From Desulfurococcales archaeon (GTDB taxonomy: Archaea > Thermoproteota > Thermoprotei_A > Sulfolobales > Desulfurococcaceae): a stretch of DNA of 64,000 nucleotides. This document shows, one piece after another, positions 47,163 through 57,217 of the stretch; the stretch's first letter is position 1, and every line of letters begins with the position of its first letter. The DNA lies in the NCBI GenBank assembly GCA_027022365.1, contig JALVYU010000031.1, forward strand, positions 372,001 to 436,000. The letters are read 5' to 3'. The notes beneath the pieces were generated by a model. It made no database searches, had not been told where the DNA came from, and worked only from the letters and a program-made list of their open reading frames with translations. The position numbers and the translations under genes were made by a program.

Positions 47163-48725
47163 ATGGTTCCGGCTGTAGACCCGTTACTAGGCCTGGTCGT
47201 GCTCGTACTTGCCCTCGGGGGATTCACGACCCCCCTGATAAGCCGTCTGTCAAGGAATAGATACGCCGTGAGGACGTACCCGCTGATATACTGTGCCGCG
47301 TCATTGGCGATGGCATCGCTGATCATGGAGCATGTATGGGTGGCTGGAGAGCCTGTCGTCTACCTGCTCGGCGGCTGGAGGCCGCCGGTCGGGATACTCT
47401 ATATTGCTGACGGGCTCAGCGCCTTGCTCGGCGTCGTAACCTCGCTGGTTATGCTCCTCATAATGATATATAGTACGGGATATCTCGAGGGCTCCGGGAG
47501 AGAATACACCTACTATTCCCTGATGCTCCTCCTCGAGGCGGGGATGCTTGGATGCATTTACACGGGCGACGTCTTCCATCTCTTCGTCATGCTGGAGGTG
47601 ACCAGCCTGTCCGCGTACGCGCTGGTAGCGTATATCCGTGACAAGCGCGAGGCCCTCTACGCGTCCTACAAGTACGCCATCTACGGCGGCCTCGCCACGA
47701 CAATATATTTCCTGGCGGTGCTGTTCATCTATGGGGGCGTGGGATCCCTCACGATAGGGGATATACATTTGAGGATGGCCGCCTACATGTCCCGGTACGC
47801 TAGGCCGGTCTTCCTGTGCGGGCTCGTATTCACTATCCTCAGCTTCACCGCGTTCCTCTACAAGGCGGCCGTCTTCCCCCTCCACTTCTGGCTCCCCGAC
47901 GCCCATCCGGAGGCGCCGTCTCCTGTATCGGCGGCCCTCTCCGGCCTCGTCGTCAATATAGGTGTCTACGGGATCGTTAGGTTCGCCTACACAATATACC
48001 ATGGCCTCCCCGACCCCGGACTATACAGTTTATCCCTCATGATCACAGGGGGGCTCGGGTGCCTGTCAAGCCTTGTCGGGGCGGTATTGATGGCCAGCTA
48101 TAAGGATGTTAAGAGGATAATAGCCAGCAGCACGATCATGAACATAGGGTTCATGATGATGGGGTACTCGACGGGTTCACCGCTAGGCATAGCCGCCTCA
48201 ACACTCCACCTAATGAACCACTCGTTCGCCAAGAGCCTCGCGTTCCTCTCAAGCGGCGTCCTCATCAAGTCAGCGGGATCAAGGGTTCTCGAGAGGCTCC
48301 GGGGGCTCGGCCGGGCACTGAGGTATGCCGGGATCCCGTTCGCCATATCCCTCCTCTCACTAGCCGGCGTACCGCTCTTCAACGTGTTCGTGAGCGAGTA
48401 CTTGCTGGCAGCATCCTTCATCCACACCGGGAAATGGGTGTTCCTCTGCTTCTTCATGGCATCCTACATCATAAGCACGATCGTCTACCTGAGGATACTC
48501 TACGAAGTATGCCTAAAGACCCCCGCCGCCCCCACAACCCATAGAAGCGGCAGGGAATGGATCCCCGTCGCCGCCATGCTCACCGCCCTATCAATAACCT
48601 GTATAATCACAGGAATACTCAGCGGATACATAATAAGCAAAATAATCATGCCGGCAAGCCAGTGTCTCTACACAAACACAGAATACCTAGAAACAGTGAA
48701 AAAATACCTACTAAACATACACTGA
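47163..48725 (+). CDS. mnhD: MrpD/MnhD-type antiporter subunit
   Basis: 520 residues, about 14 helices. Proton_antipo_M motifs: LHFWLPDAHPEAPSPVSAAL, KAAVFPLHFW, ASYKDVKRIIASSTIMNIGF and HSFAKSLAFLSSG. Last gene of the 13-kb run. With the MrpB, C, E, F, G-like subunits it would exchange Na+ for H+ using the gradient built by the hydrogenase. Confidence 0.92.
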   Translation: MVPAVDPLLGLVVLVLALGGFTTPLISRLSRNRYAVRTYPLIYCAASLAMASLIMEHVWVAGEPVVYLLGGWRPPVGILYIADGLSALLGVVTSLVMLLIMIYSTGYLEGSGREYTYYSLMLLLEAGMLGCIYTGDVFHLFVMLEVTSLSAYALVAYIRDKREALYASYKYAIYGGLATTIYFLAVLFIYGGVGSLTIGDIHLRMAAYMSRYARPVFLCGLVFTILSFTAFLYKAAVFPLHFWLPDAHPEAPSPVSAALSGLVVNIGVYGIVRFAYTIYHGLPDPGLYSLSLMITGGLGCLSSLVGAVLMASYKDVKRIIASSTIMNIGFMMMGYSTGSPLGIAASTLHLMNHSFAKSLAFLSSGVLIKSAGSRVLERLRGLGRALRYAGIPFAISLLSLAGVPLFNVFVSEYLLAASFIHTGKWVFLCFFMASYIISTIVYLRILYEVCLKTPAAPTTHRSGREWIPVAAMLTALSITCIITGILSGYIISKIIMPASQCLYTNTEYLETVKKYLLNIH

Positions 48726-49200
48726 CACACAATTAAAGAAGCCAAATAACCCCCAAGCAGATGAAAAACAATAAAGCACAGAACACCCCTCCCAAAAACC
48801 ACCCTCCACCCTCATCCCAGCAACAAAAACAACGCCAGACCAGACAATACCAGACCCAAAGAAGCCATAGAGAGCTCATCCACGGATCAGGCCATAACAC
48901 AATAACACGGGAGCCACTACTACAGAAGTACAGCCTCCCCGCAGAAACAGATGAAGCGAGAACACATAACTAGAAGCCGAGATCACACGTCAAAACCGGG
49001 ACAACCCCCATATAATTATATTAATATGTAATACAGAAAAACAACAAACACCACAGCCCACACAATATAGGAACGCCTCATCCGTAGTATAAGGACAGCG
49101 TAAGGCGAAGAAACAAAACATCAATATGCAGAATAAAAGAGTTGTCCTAACCACTAAATAAGAACGTTGGAATCAAGGTAGTACTGCTTACGGTTATATT
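48726..49200. other. C/A-rich intergenic region without a convincing gene
   Basis: The plus strand here is unusually rich in A and C and poor in G and T. A 70-residue frame (48761-48973) is low-complexity Gln/Pro/Thr sequence and is not accepted. No RNA gene or repeat family is recognised. The genes on each side end here (mnhD and the minus-strand gene at 49201). Confidence 0.5.
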
Positions 49201-49896
49201 TTATTCCCTCGCGGCGACAACACTTTGCCCCCCACCATTTCTCGGAGACTTAGAGTCCCCAGTTATCTTCCATAAAGGTTTAACGATAATATTCCTCCCA
49301 ATGATAAGGCCCGCAAAATACTTTAGAAGCCATATCAACCTATATAGCCTAACATAGTCTTCGTCAGAACCGCACCTGAATAAATAATAGTAGCAAAAAT
49401 AATCAGAGCACCGCCTAAATCTAAGCTTAACAAAATTACAGCTAACATCATCAAATTCAGACAAGTCTATCCTCGAACCAAACTCTGTTTTCTCCATTAT
49501 ATCCCTTATACTAGACACAACATTCCTTAGATCAATAAAACCCTGGCTCCTAATCCTGTTACTACTCACAATCTCATATCCAAGAAGGAGACCATCATAT
49601 TTACCATGCACCAGATCACCAAGCTTAACACTCCTGACAAAATACTTGTCGAAAAAAACCAAATACTTATTCAGATCCAAAACATCGTAGACAGTAACAT
49701 AATCAACCCTGTCATATAATGAGACAACAGACAAGAAAGTTAAACCCACATCGAGAAAACCATACTCACTGCTAAAAACACCGTACTCACAATAACCCCC
49801 ATAACAGCCATTAAACCAGCACCTAAAAATCTTCTCTAAAAAATCATCAATAATCATATTCTTACTTGCCATCTTGAAACCTACAATATACATCAA
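49201..49896 (-). CDS. Hypothetical protein beside the type III-A CRISPR locus
   Basis: 231 residues, unrecognised, rich in Tyr, Cys, Phe and Asp (CWFNGCYGGYCEYGVFSSEYG, RRCSDYFCYYYLFRCG). The C-terminal end is basic. ATG starts at 49896 and 49872 are both possible. It is divergent from csm2 and separated by a 317-bp promoter region. The unusual composition mirrors the A/C-rich plus strand, so it could be a false frame, but its 690-nt length and consistent protein-like pattern favour a real gene. A CRISPR accessory role is only suggested by position. Confidence 0.5.
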   Translation of the reverse strand: MMYIVGFKMASKNMIIDDFLEKIFRCWFNGCYGGYCEYGVFSSEYGFLDVGLTFLSVVSLYDRVDYVTVYDVLDLNKYLVFFDKYFVRSVKLGDLVHGKYDGLLLGYEIVSSNRIRSQGFIDLRNVVSSIRDIMEKTEFGSRIDLSEFDDVSCNFVKLRFRRCSDYFCYYYLFRCGSDEDYVRLYRLIWLLKYFAGLIIGRNIIVKPLWKITGDSKSPRNGGGQSVVAARE

Positions 49897-50127
49897 TGAA
49901 AAACCCTCATTACATTTAGTAATAGTAAATTAATCCCTTCAGGTGTCACATGCATGGGCAAAACTTTATTCTTACATTACTTTCTATATTAATCTCAAAA
50001 TCTTATAGTTACTTTTATATCAATATCAACGTATTGTTAGACTTATTTGTCGGAAAAAATGATACGTGGAATCGTATGGAGCAAGACTAAATGTCATCCT
50101 TTATATAGTTTTTTATCATTTTACACA

Positions 50128-50173
50128 GAATTTTTATCGAAAAAGGTTTATTTTTATGAATTTTTATAGAAAA
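50128..50173 (+). promoter_or_regulatory. csm promoter with two 16-bp direct repeats
   Basis: GAATTTTTATCGAAAA (50128-50143) and GAATTTTTATAGAAAA (50158-50173) differ at one base and are 30 bp apart, three helical turns. The TATA-like GGTTTATTTTTATG lies between them, about 55-70 bp before the GTG start of csm2. The rest of the gap 49897-50127 is AT-rich without a gene. Confidence 0.5.
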
Positions 50174-50213
50174 TATCCACAAGTTATTTTAATCTAAAGT
50201 ACATGGTGGTATC

Positions 50214-50672
50214 GTGTATAGATCGAATGCATTAACAAACATATTCTATACCATTATCAATAAGAAGGACTATGTTAATGCATTGAATCAGCTTAGAAAT
50301 ATACAAGTTTATGGAACAACCATGACTTCTTATCGTAAGATCCATTCACTAATTACGGATGTCGTCGATAAGGTATTATCGTTTGAGCAAGCAGGACAAG
50401 GATCAAGTATTACTAACGAGAAGGTTTCTATGATTGTTTCGGAGTTAGTGAGAGTCTCGCTCCTTGTACTGTATCAGATGAGGCGTGGATTGATTAATCG
50501 AACAGTGGCAGAAGGTTTGCACAGTATTTTAAACACCATTACGTCTACCCTCCAGAATTACCTTAGGAGCAGGGATTCAAAGTATATTGAGCTTGCAAAG
50601 AAACAGGTTGATGCATTAAAGATCATTATTGACGGTATACTGGCACTCCATTATGAAAAATTCAAGAAATAA
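50214..50672 (+). CDS. csm2: Csm2 (Cas11) small subunit of type III-A
   Basis: 152 residues, all-helical, with the Csm2-type pattern (VSELVRVSLLVLYQMRRG, the C-terminal KQVDALKIIIDGILALHY). GTG start after GGTGG. It begins the operon csm2-csm3-csm4-csm5-cas10. The family is assigned by position and helical fold, because Csm2 is poorly conserved. Confidence 0.72.
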   Translation: MYRSNALTNIFYTIINKKDYVNALNQLRNIQVYGTTMTSYRKIHSLITDVVDKVLSFEQAGQGSSITNEKVSMIVSELVRVSLLVLYQMRRGLINRTVAEGLHSILNTITSTLQNYLRSRDSKYIELAKKQVDALKIIIDGILALHYEKFKK

Positions 50673-50691
50673 GGAGGAGGTGGTAGGTATC

Positions 50692-51654
50692 TTGTCCCAG
50701 GAGAAAGGTTGGATTCGTAGGAGGATCCTAGGTGTATTAACTATAGATTATAGGCTCGTGAATACCACTGGATTACTCATAAGATCTCCGTCCGCAAAAG
50801 CCGTTATCGGTGGACACGATATACAGCCAATGATTATTAAGAAGAAATACGTATTCAGGGAACCTACGGGGGAGGGCGGAGGGAAAACCGAGGGCGTTGA
50901 GGTTGAGGTCCCATTTATTCCCGGATCGAGTATAAAGGGTAGAATGAGGAGTCTTCTAGAACTATATGAGGGTGCACGCCTTTATTTTGATGGTAAAATC
51001 CACATCCATGTTAGGGATCTCAATAGACAGGATAGGTGCAATGATCTAGATCATGCCCTGGATAATCTGTTCGGCTCCCCCTCTATCCAGGTTAAAAATG
51101 TAGCGGAGAAAAAGGATCTACTGAAAGATATTCAGGATAAGATCGCTCCTACTAGGCTTATCGTTGAAGACGTGTTCCCATCGGAGAAATACGTGCTGGA
51201 GTTGCTGAATCGATACGGTGTTGTCAGCAAAGAGGATTTCCTCGAGGAGAAATCCGAGAATAGAATCGACAGAATAACAAGCGCTGCTGACCCTAGGTTT
51301 ATATTACGGGTTAAGCCTGACGTTGAGTTCGCGGGTAGAATGACACTATTACTCTTCGATGTCGACTACAAGTATGATAAGATCAAGGAGTACCTGGATC
51401 TTCTATTGACAGGCTTCAAGCTTATCGAAGACACGTATCTCGGCGGCAGCGGGACACGTGGATATGGTAAGGTAAGATTCAAGGACTTAGTGATAAGGCT
51501 TAGAACACCCGGCTACTACCTAGGTAAAGAAGACGAGATAGAAATTGTAAAAGCCGGTAGCATTGATGAGCTATTAAAGACTAAGGATAAGGTACTAAGC
51601 AAGATCAATGAATATATTGTAAAATATGTCGACGAAGAGCAGTTGTCTGGATAA
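50692..51654 (+). CDS. csm3: Csm3 (Cas7) backbone and target RNA-cleaving subunit
   Basis: About 320 residues, a RAMP protein. It has the catalytic Asp motif IGGHDIQPMI (Asp about residue 43), the VPFIPGSSIKGRMRSLLE loop, the RIDRITSAADPRFI stretch, and the Gly-rich end LGGSGTRGYGKVRF. The frame is open to 50629. Only TTG 50692 or GTG 50680 lie after GGAGGAGG, and TTG has the better spacing. It overlaps no neighbour and is 17 nt before csm4. Confidence 0.88.
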   Translation: MSQEKGWIRRRILGVLTIDYRLVNTTGLLIRSPSAKAVIGGHDIQPMIIKKKYVFREPTGEGGGKTEGVEVEVPFIPGSSIKGRMRSLLELYEGARLYFDGKIHIHVRDLNRQDRCNDLDHALDNLFGSPSIQVKNVAEKKDLLKDIQDKIAPTRLIVEDVFPSEKYVLELLNRYGVVSKEDFLEEKSENRIDRITSAADPRFILRVKPDVEFAGRMTLLLFDVDYKYDKIKEYLDLLLTGFKLIEDTYLGGSGTRGYGKVRFKDLVIRLRTPGYYLGKEDEIEIVKAGSIDELLKTKDKVLSKINEYIVKYVDEEQLSG

Positions 51655-51671
51655 GGGGGAGCCTAAAGGAA

Positions 51672-52730
51672 TTGATATACTGGTACAAACTACATTTTAC
51701 TTCACCGGTCCACGTCGGTGAGCGTGGAATAGGAGTTGAATCAGTAAGCAACGTCATACACTCAACAACTATTCATGGTGCATTGATAAACGCCCTACTA
51801 TTGCTGAACAGAATCAATCCACGGGACGTGAGAAACATAGATCTAAGGCTTAACACACCAGCACCAATACTCGATATAGAAGGTTCGACCGAGAAGCTCT
51901 TATGGCTGAGAGGCCTCCATATTCTCTGGGCAGAGAAGCTCAGACAGTATCTCAAAGACGATGTACGATTATACAATGAGCTCATTAAGAAGCTTAAGAG
52001 CACATTCCTTGTAACAAGCTCGTTCCTCGATCACGATATACTCGAGTGTCGCGTCGAGATGCATGGGGCAAATAGTCGTGATGAGGAAATCATGATCAGG
52101 TGCGGCGGCGATGAATATAGACTATTAAGTATTGGCGGGTACTTCGGGAACATCATATTAACTAACGATATCGGCGACACAGAGATCGCGGGGATAGCGG
52201 AGCACGAGATAAGGCCTAGGAACAGAATTGATAGAATAACAAGTGCCGCCGAGCCATACCATCTCGGACTGATAAGGTTTCATAAACCATTATTGCTTGG
52301 AATCAAGAATAATTCAAGCATATTATCTCGAAACGATATCGAGGCAGCACTAAGGTTTCTCGGCGATACAGGTATAGGCGGGGAGAGAACATATGGTTTC
52401 GGCAAGTTCTCATTCGAGAAAACAGACGGTATAAGGGTAAACAATGATGATCAAGCTAAGCACGTCGTAGTGCAGGGACTCTATTCTCCCCCGCCAGAAA
52501 AACTCGGTGAAATACTAGGGAATTCAATATACCAGTTAATGATATATGGCTTTAGAAGCGGATATACGGGCATTGTCCGCAAACCCGTGCCCGTGCTCCG
52601 TGAGGGTAGCATCATATATTGTGACGGGGAATGCAACGGCAGAACAGTTATTGATCGCGAGCCCCTGGGAACCATCATAAGATCATTTAATCCCATCACG
52701 ACCCCTTTCAAGACCAGCGATAATACTTAG
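51672..52730 (+). CDS. csm4: Csm4 (Cas5) subunit of type III-A
   Basis: 352 residues, RAMP fold: FTSPVHVGERGIGVESVSNV, IHSTTIHGALINALLL, RNRIDRITSAAEPYHLG and TGIGGERTYGFGKFSFE. It caps the crRNA 5' tag and contacts Cas10. TTG start. Confidence 0.88.
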   Translation: MIYWYKLHFTSPVHVGERGIGVESVSNVIHSTTIHGALINALLLLNRINPRDVRNIDLRLNTPAPILDIEGSTEKLLWLRGLHILWAEKLRQYLKDDVRLYNELIKKLKSTFLVTSSFLDHDILECRVEMHGANSRDEEIMIRCGGDEYRLLSIGGYFGNIILTNDIGDTEIAGIAEHEIRPRNRIDRITSAAEPYHLGLIRFHKPLLLGIKNNSSILSRNDIEAALRFLGDTGIGGERTYGFGKFSFEKTDGIRVNNDDQAKHVVVQGLYSPPPEKLGEILGNSIYQLMIYGFRSGYTGIVRKPVPVLREGSIIYCDGECNGRTVIDREPLGTIIRSFNPITTPFKTSDNT

Positions 52731-52740
52731 GTGTTACTCC

Positions 52741-53931
52741 ATGAAGTCGAATCTATTCACTAAATACGTACTGGAAGCAAGCGTGGTGTCCGAGGTTTTC
52801 ATCTGGAGCGGTAATGATGTACTGGTTGGTTACGATATAGTCTTTGTGAATGATAGGGCTTACTTAATCGACCATGATCTGATGGCCTCTAAATTGCTCG
52901 AAACAAGTAGCCGGAATATTCTTGGTGAACTGAAGAACGTTTTAGACAGGGGATTAAGTCTTCTGGGATTTTTGAAAAAATATGGCATTAGGGTTGATGA
53001 TATATCGCGGGATACCCTCCCCGTAAAGGATCGAAGGATATTAATGGAAACCTATAGATATGTGAAGGATCATATACGAATGAAAAACAAACCCTATATC
53101 CCGGGATCGGAGATCAAAGGGGTATTGAGAACGGCATTACTTAACTTCTTCGTCAGTACTGGGAAAATACCGAGAAAAACAATTGATGAAATCATGCAAG
53201 GTCTCGATGAAAAGATAATTAAAGAAAAAAATGCTGGATGGGGTGTTGAGAAAATATTTAAGATGATCCTATCATATGAAAACTATAGTAGACGGGTACA
53301 GCAACACTATGTTGATATCCTTCATTACCTACATGTTTCCGACCCTTTAGAGATGAGGAGCAGATACGCCGTTGACACCATAGCCGTTGTTAAACGCACT
53401 GATCCCGGAAAAACCACCGCTATACAGCCCATTATCGGGCTCGAAGAAGGATCGAGGTTTATCTATGAGGTAAACCTGTACAGGCCTATTAGAGAAGATG
53501 CATCCGGATATAGTACTGAAATCGGTAAGTTATTGGAGAAGTACAACAAGGTATATACCGTCTTCTTCGACGCATTAAGGTATTTCTCATTGAAGCTAAT
53601 AGATTATGAGATAAGGCAGTTGAGTAAGCTACCCAGTGCGCGCCAATTCGTAGAGAGGCTTAAGAGCTGGAGAGGCGAAGTCGAGGCCGGGAAAGCCTAT
53701 TATTTCAAGATCGGGTTCGGCGCCGGAATGTATTCTAAAACTATTTATCTTAGCCTTAACAGGAAAGAACAGGCCCAGCTCATAGATATTATGTCTAGGA
53801 AAATAAGGCGGAGGACCAGGGGAAAAATCCATGTATGGGATACACTGACCTTAAAACTAGTTGGTTCACGGTATCCTAGTGAAATCGTCCCCTTCGGCTG
53901 GGTAAGGTTTTCATTTAAAAACATTTCATGA
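52741..53931 (+). CDS. csm5: Csm5 (Cas7-like) subunit of type III-A
   Basis: 396 residues. It contains PYIPGSEIKGVLRTALLN, typical for Csm5, and the late Gly motif FKIGFGAGMYSKTIYLSL. It caps the 3' end of the crRNA in the complex. It follows csm4 by 10 nt. Confidence 0.87.
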   Translation: MKSNLFTKYVLEASVVSEVFIWSGNDVLVGYDIVFVNDRAYLIDHDLMASKLLETSSRNILGELKNVLDRGLSLLGFLKKYGIRVDDISRDTLPVKDRRILMETYRYVKDHIRMKNKPYIPGSEIKGVLRTALLNFFVSTGKIPRKTIDEIMQGLDEKIIKEKNAGWGVEKIFKMILSYENYSRRVQQHYVDILHYLHVSDPLEMRSRYAVDTIAVVKRTDPGKTTAIQPIIGLEEGSRFIYEVNLYRPIREDASGYSTEIGKLLEKYNKVYTVFFDALRYFSLKLIDYEIRQLSKLPSARQFVERLKSWRGEVEAGKAYYFKIGFGAGMYSKTIYLSLNRKEQAQLIDIMSRKIRRRTRGKIHVWDTLTLKLVGSRYPSEIVPFGWVRFSFKNIS

Positions 53932-53945
53932 AACGGTGAGCAGTA

Positions 53946-56855
53946 TTGAGTAATTACCTGTATGAATTAATATACAGCGCCCTCCTCCACGATATCGGTA
54001 AGATCAAGAACAGGGTTGAGAAGAGAGGGTTCCACGAAAAGCACAGCGTCGAATTTCTAAGCCTATACGCCGACATGTTCAAAAAGATCGGTACTAGATT
54101 CGATGTTATCGAAAAACTGGTGTTATGTCATCATATCAGCCGCAGAGATCGTAGGGGTAGAGAGGAGCTCCATATATGTAGCAATCTTAGTGATGAGGAG
54201 CAAAGCCTCCTAGGGACGCTTCGCGAGGGGGATCACAAAGCCGCCCCCGACAGGATCACCAGAGAGAATCCTCTCGGCGGTGGAGAAGGCTCGAAGAAGC
54301 TGTTGAAGCTGGTCTCGCCTCTATGGGTTAAAAACTATTACGACCTGACAAAGAACAATGATAAGCCTATAAATATTGAAGACTATGCGGAGAACATTAT
54401 AGCTAATAGCAGGATCTGCTATAATCCTGTACCATTGACTGTTCTTAGCAAGTACGGTTCAGGTGTTTCAACAATCATTAACTCTTACCAGGCCAGTCAA
54501 TGCACTGATGAACAGTATCTTAATGAGTATTATAGGTTGATCCTTAGGGATCTCGAGGACAAGTTCGACAGGCTGAGGGAACTCGTGATCCACGACTACA
54601 TGGATAAAGACACGGTTCTAGCCTCCCTAATCAACTATATAAGGTACTCGCTACTACTCGTACCCGATGACGTCTATAATACATTGTTTCCTGATACAAG
54701 TCTCGCGGTACACTTAATACTGTCTTCGGCCCTCGCTTCTTCATACTATATCGGGGGATCAGATAAGATACGGGTTGCACTCTTAGATCTAAGCGGTATC
54801 CAAAACTATATTGCCTCGTACGCTAAGACCAGCGGCGTGCTGAGACAGATAAGAGGCCGTTCCCTACTCCTACAACTCGTAATGCGTGCATCCGCTGAAT
54901 ACATACTTGATAGACTAGGATTGCCTCCAGTCCATCTCATCCTCCTACGAGGAGATAACGCGTTATTCATTCTGCCCGAGAAGATCAACGACGAGGATAG
55001 CGGCAAACTATTCCTCGACGCCGCAAGAGAGATCGAGGAGAGCATCTATAGGATCTTCCACGGCGACATATATGTTGCAGCAGCAGTATCGGAGCCATTC
55101 ACCCCCCTATATAGCATGCCATGGAAACCCGATTTCGGCGAGAAAGGCTTCTCCAAAGCACTCATCGAACTCGGCGAAAAACTAAGCCTTGACAAGATGA
55201 GGAAGTTCTCACGAATAACCAGCTCGCTAAGCGAACACGTAAGCCTCGATGACAATGATCAAAAAAGTGTAGATGAGTGCGAACTATGTAGAGCAACGCT
55301 ATACAAGGATAAACTCGTCGACATAAGAAAGTATGGTAAAGCCTGTGGACTTGACTACCTAGATGCAGAAAAAGCCTGTCTAGCATGTCTATTCTCCCAT
55401 ATAGCCGGCTACGCTGCCGAGAATCTCAGCTTCATAATAGAGATCCGCGACAAGAAAATAACCGAGAAAATATTCAATGACCTTCTGTCCGGGGAACTAC
55501 CCTCCAAGTTCAGGATCGAGGACTATAAGATAGGTATAATACCATTAGTAGGGCTTGACCGTACATATATACTTATATCATTCCAGGAAAAGAACGCGGA
55601 AAAACATAGTAGTAAAAACGTTGATGAAGAATGGAGGAGACTATATAACTTCCTAATAAACATTGTTATTGATAAAGTCCTCAAAACATACGGATATGAA
55701 ACATATTCTTCAGGAATAAAAACTATCCGTATAACTGTAATGAAGATTAATGACCCGCTCAATTCTATTCCAAAGCAAGAATATTGTGGGGCAAGACTAC
55801 CGACTATGTTAGGTCATGGTATCCGTGTAGTATATAGCTTCACAACATTGTTCACTAACTTTACCACAAAAGGAATGAATGATCTAGGTGAACTCGCGGA
55901 AGTTGATAAAGAAAAAGAGACCTATCTATCATGGATAAAAATCGATATTGACAGGATGGGTGAGAACGGATTATATCTTATTGGAAGTATTAGTCGTTAT
56001 ACTACATTATCGGAGCTCGTCAATTTCTTCACTAACATGCTGGGGTACGAGCTATTAAAGCAGAAATCAAAGCGCTTGGATGGCGGGGAGGAAGGAATAT
56101 GGAGGAAATCTATTGTGGTCTTCAGCGGCGGAGACGATACTCTTATTATATCACGCTTTGTCGAGGGACTCTATTACTTGTACTACTACCATGACTGGTT
56201 CAAGAGGTTCTTCGGCGAAATAAGCGGTAAAGAACCATTGACCGTCTCAGCAGGCATGTTTGTATCGGAGGCAGATTATCCGTCATACCTGGCTTATAAG
56301 GAGGCCTTAAGGCTATTAGAAAAGGCTAAGGACGAGGGAAGAAATAGGATCAGCACGTCTATCCTCGATCTACACGTACCATCAGCAAAGGATACCGTCT
56401 CCTCAAAGCAGCCGAAGAAAACCCTTGAATGGGATAAATTCAAGAATATCATCTCATTATCCACGGATACCACTGTAACAAGTTTCGTCAAAGAACACAA
56501 GGTACTAGCGTTCAAAATAGCGTCTTTAATGGAAAATATCAGCGCCGCATCATACGGCATCCTCAATAGTATAGCGTCCGGATCCCCTATACGGAGGGAA
56601 CAATACAGGGAACTCGCAGAGAAGATCGTTGCATACACTTATGTCTATAAGAAGTTCGAGAAAACAAGTACGGGTGGCTCATCGCTCAAACAAGTACTCG
56701 ACACCATAACGAATAAGCTAGGGGTAGGTGATGCTACGCCGAAAAACCTGATCGATCTAATGGTCAAGGACAAGATAGACGAGATACTGCTTATAACATC
56801 CAGCGTTTACAGGGCATTATCCTTAATCCTACTGAGGATCAAGGAAAACATCTAG
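53946..56855 (+). CDS. cas10: Cas10 (Csm1) large subunit with HD nuclease and cyclase domains
   Basis: 969 residues, TTG start. HD domain: SALLHDIGKIKNRVEKRGFH with the following EKHSVEF. A zinc finger (CELCRATL, later KACLACLFSH, about 440-480) separates the palms. The second palm has the GGDD cyclase motif VFSGGDDTLI (about 725), so cyclic oligoadenylate should be made on target binding. Both the DNA-cutting HD and GGDD motifs are intact. It closes the csm operon. Confidence 0.93.
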   Translation: MSNYLYELIYSALLHDIGKIKNRVEKRGFHEKHSVEFLSLYADMFKKIGTRFDVIEKLVLCHHISRRDRRGREELHICSNLSDEEQSLLGTLREGDHKAAPDRITRENPLGGGEGSKKLLKLVSPLWVKNYYDLTKNNDKPINIEDYAENIIANSRICYNPVPLTVLSKYGSGVSTIINSYQASQCTDEQYLNEYYRLILRDLEDKFDRLRELVIHDYMDKDTVLASLINYIRYSLLLVPDDVYNTLFPDTSLAVHLILSSALASSYYIGGSDKIRVALLDLSGIQNYIASYAKTSGVLRQIRGRSLLLQLVMRASAEYILDRLGLPPVHLILLRGDNALFILPEKINDEDSGKLFLDAAREIEESIYRIFHGDIYVAAAVSEPFTPLYSMPWKPDFGEKGFSKALIELGEKLSLDKMRKFSRITSSLSEHVSLDDNDQKSVDECELCRATLYKDKLVDIRKYGKACGLDYLDAEKACLACLFSHIAGYAAENLSFIIEIRDKKITEKIFNDLLSGELPSKFRIEDYKIGIIPLVGLDRTYILISFQEKNAEKHSSKNVDEEWRRLYNFLINIVIDKVLKTYGYETYSSGIKTIRITVMKINDPLNSIPKQEYCGARLPTMLGHGIRVVYSFTTLFTNFTTKGMNDLGELAEVDKEKETYLSWIKIDIDRMGENGLYLIGSISRYTTLSELVNFFTNMLGYELLKQKSKRLDGGEEGIWRKSIVVFSGGDDTLIISRFVEGLYYLYYYHDWFKRFFGEISGKEPLTVSAGMFVSEADYPSYLAYKEALRLLEKAKDEGRNRISTSILDLHVPSAKDTVSSKQPKKTLEWDKFKNIISLSTDTTVTSFVKEHKVLAFKIASLMENISAASYGILNSIASGSPIRREQYRELAEKIVAYTYVYKKFEKTSTGGSSLKQVLDTITNKLGVGDATPKNLIDLMVKDKIDEILLITSSVYRALSLILLRIKENI

Positions 56856-56928
56856 CGAAACAAAACCCATAAAGCAATGTATCAAATTACCATCACTACT
56901 TTTTATACCCAACAGTAATGCCTACTTT

Positions 56929-57217
56929 CTAGCACCACGCTCAGCCCCACTAATTATTTCCTTCACCTTATGGGAGAACTTCTTTATCATCGAATACTAG
57001 AATCTTTTTCAAATGGTATCTTTAACTTATCCTTTATGTATCCATTTATTATTAGTAGGCGGTATCTATTTGAATTAAAATAAGCTATTAGATTGACCAG
57101 AATATTCTATCATAAAATCCGTATTTTTACTCGTCCCAGGTTTTCTTAAGATATTCTCTGCCTAGCCCGTGGCATTTAAAATACTCTATAGTATCCTCGC
57201 TGTGAAGTAGCCATTTT
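56929..57217 (-). pseudogene. Decayed gene of unknown family between cas10 and csx1
   Basis: Three frames on the minus strand join into one protein-like reading: KWLLHSEDTIEYFKCHGLG, then REYLKKTWDE with a stop, KYGFYDRIFWS, LIAYFNSNRYRLLIINGY, and an end SHKVKEIISGAERGARK with TAG at 56929. Several frameshifts and stops break it. It fills the gap between the csm operon and csx1; the remainder of 56856-57390 shows a TATA-like stretch before csx1 and nothing else. Confidence 0.45.

Noticed and set aside
48761-48973. 70-residue plus-strand frame after mnhD
   Set aside because: Low-complexity Gln/Pro/Thr sequence from an A/C-rich stretch, no ribosome site.
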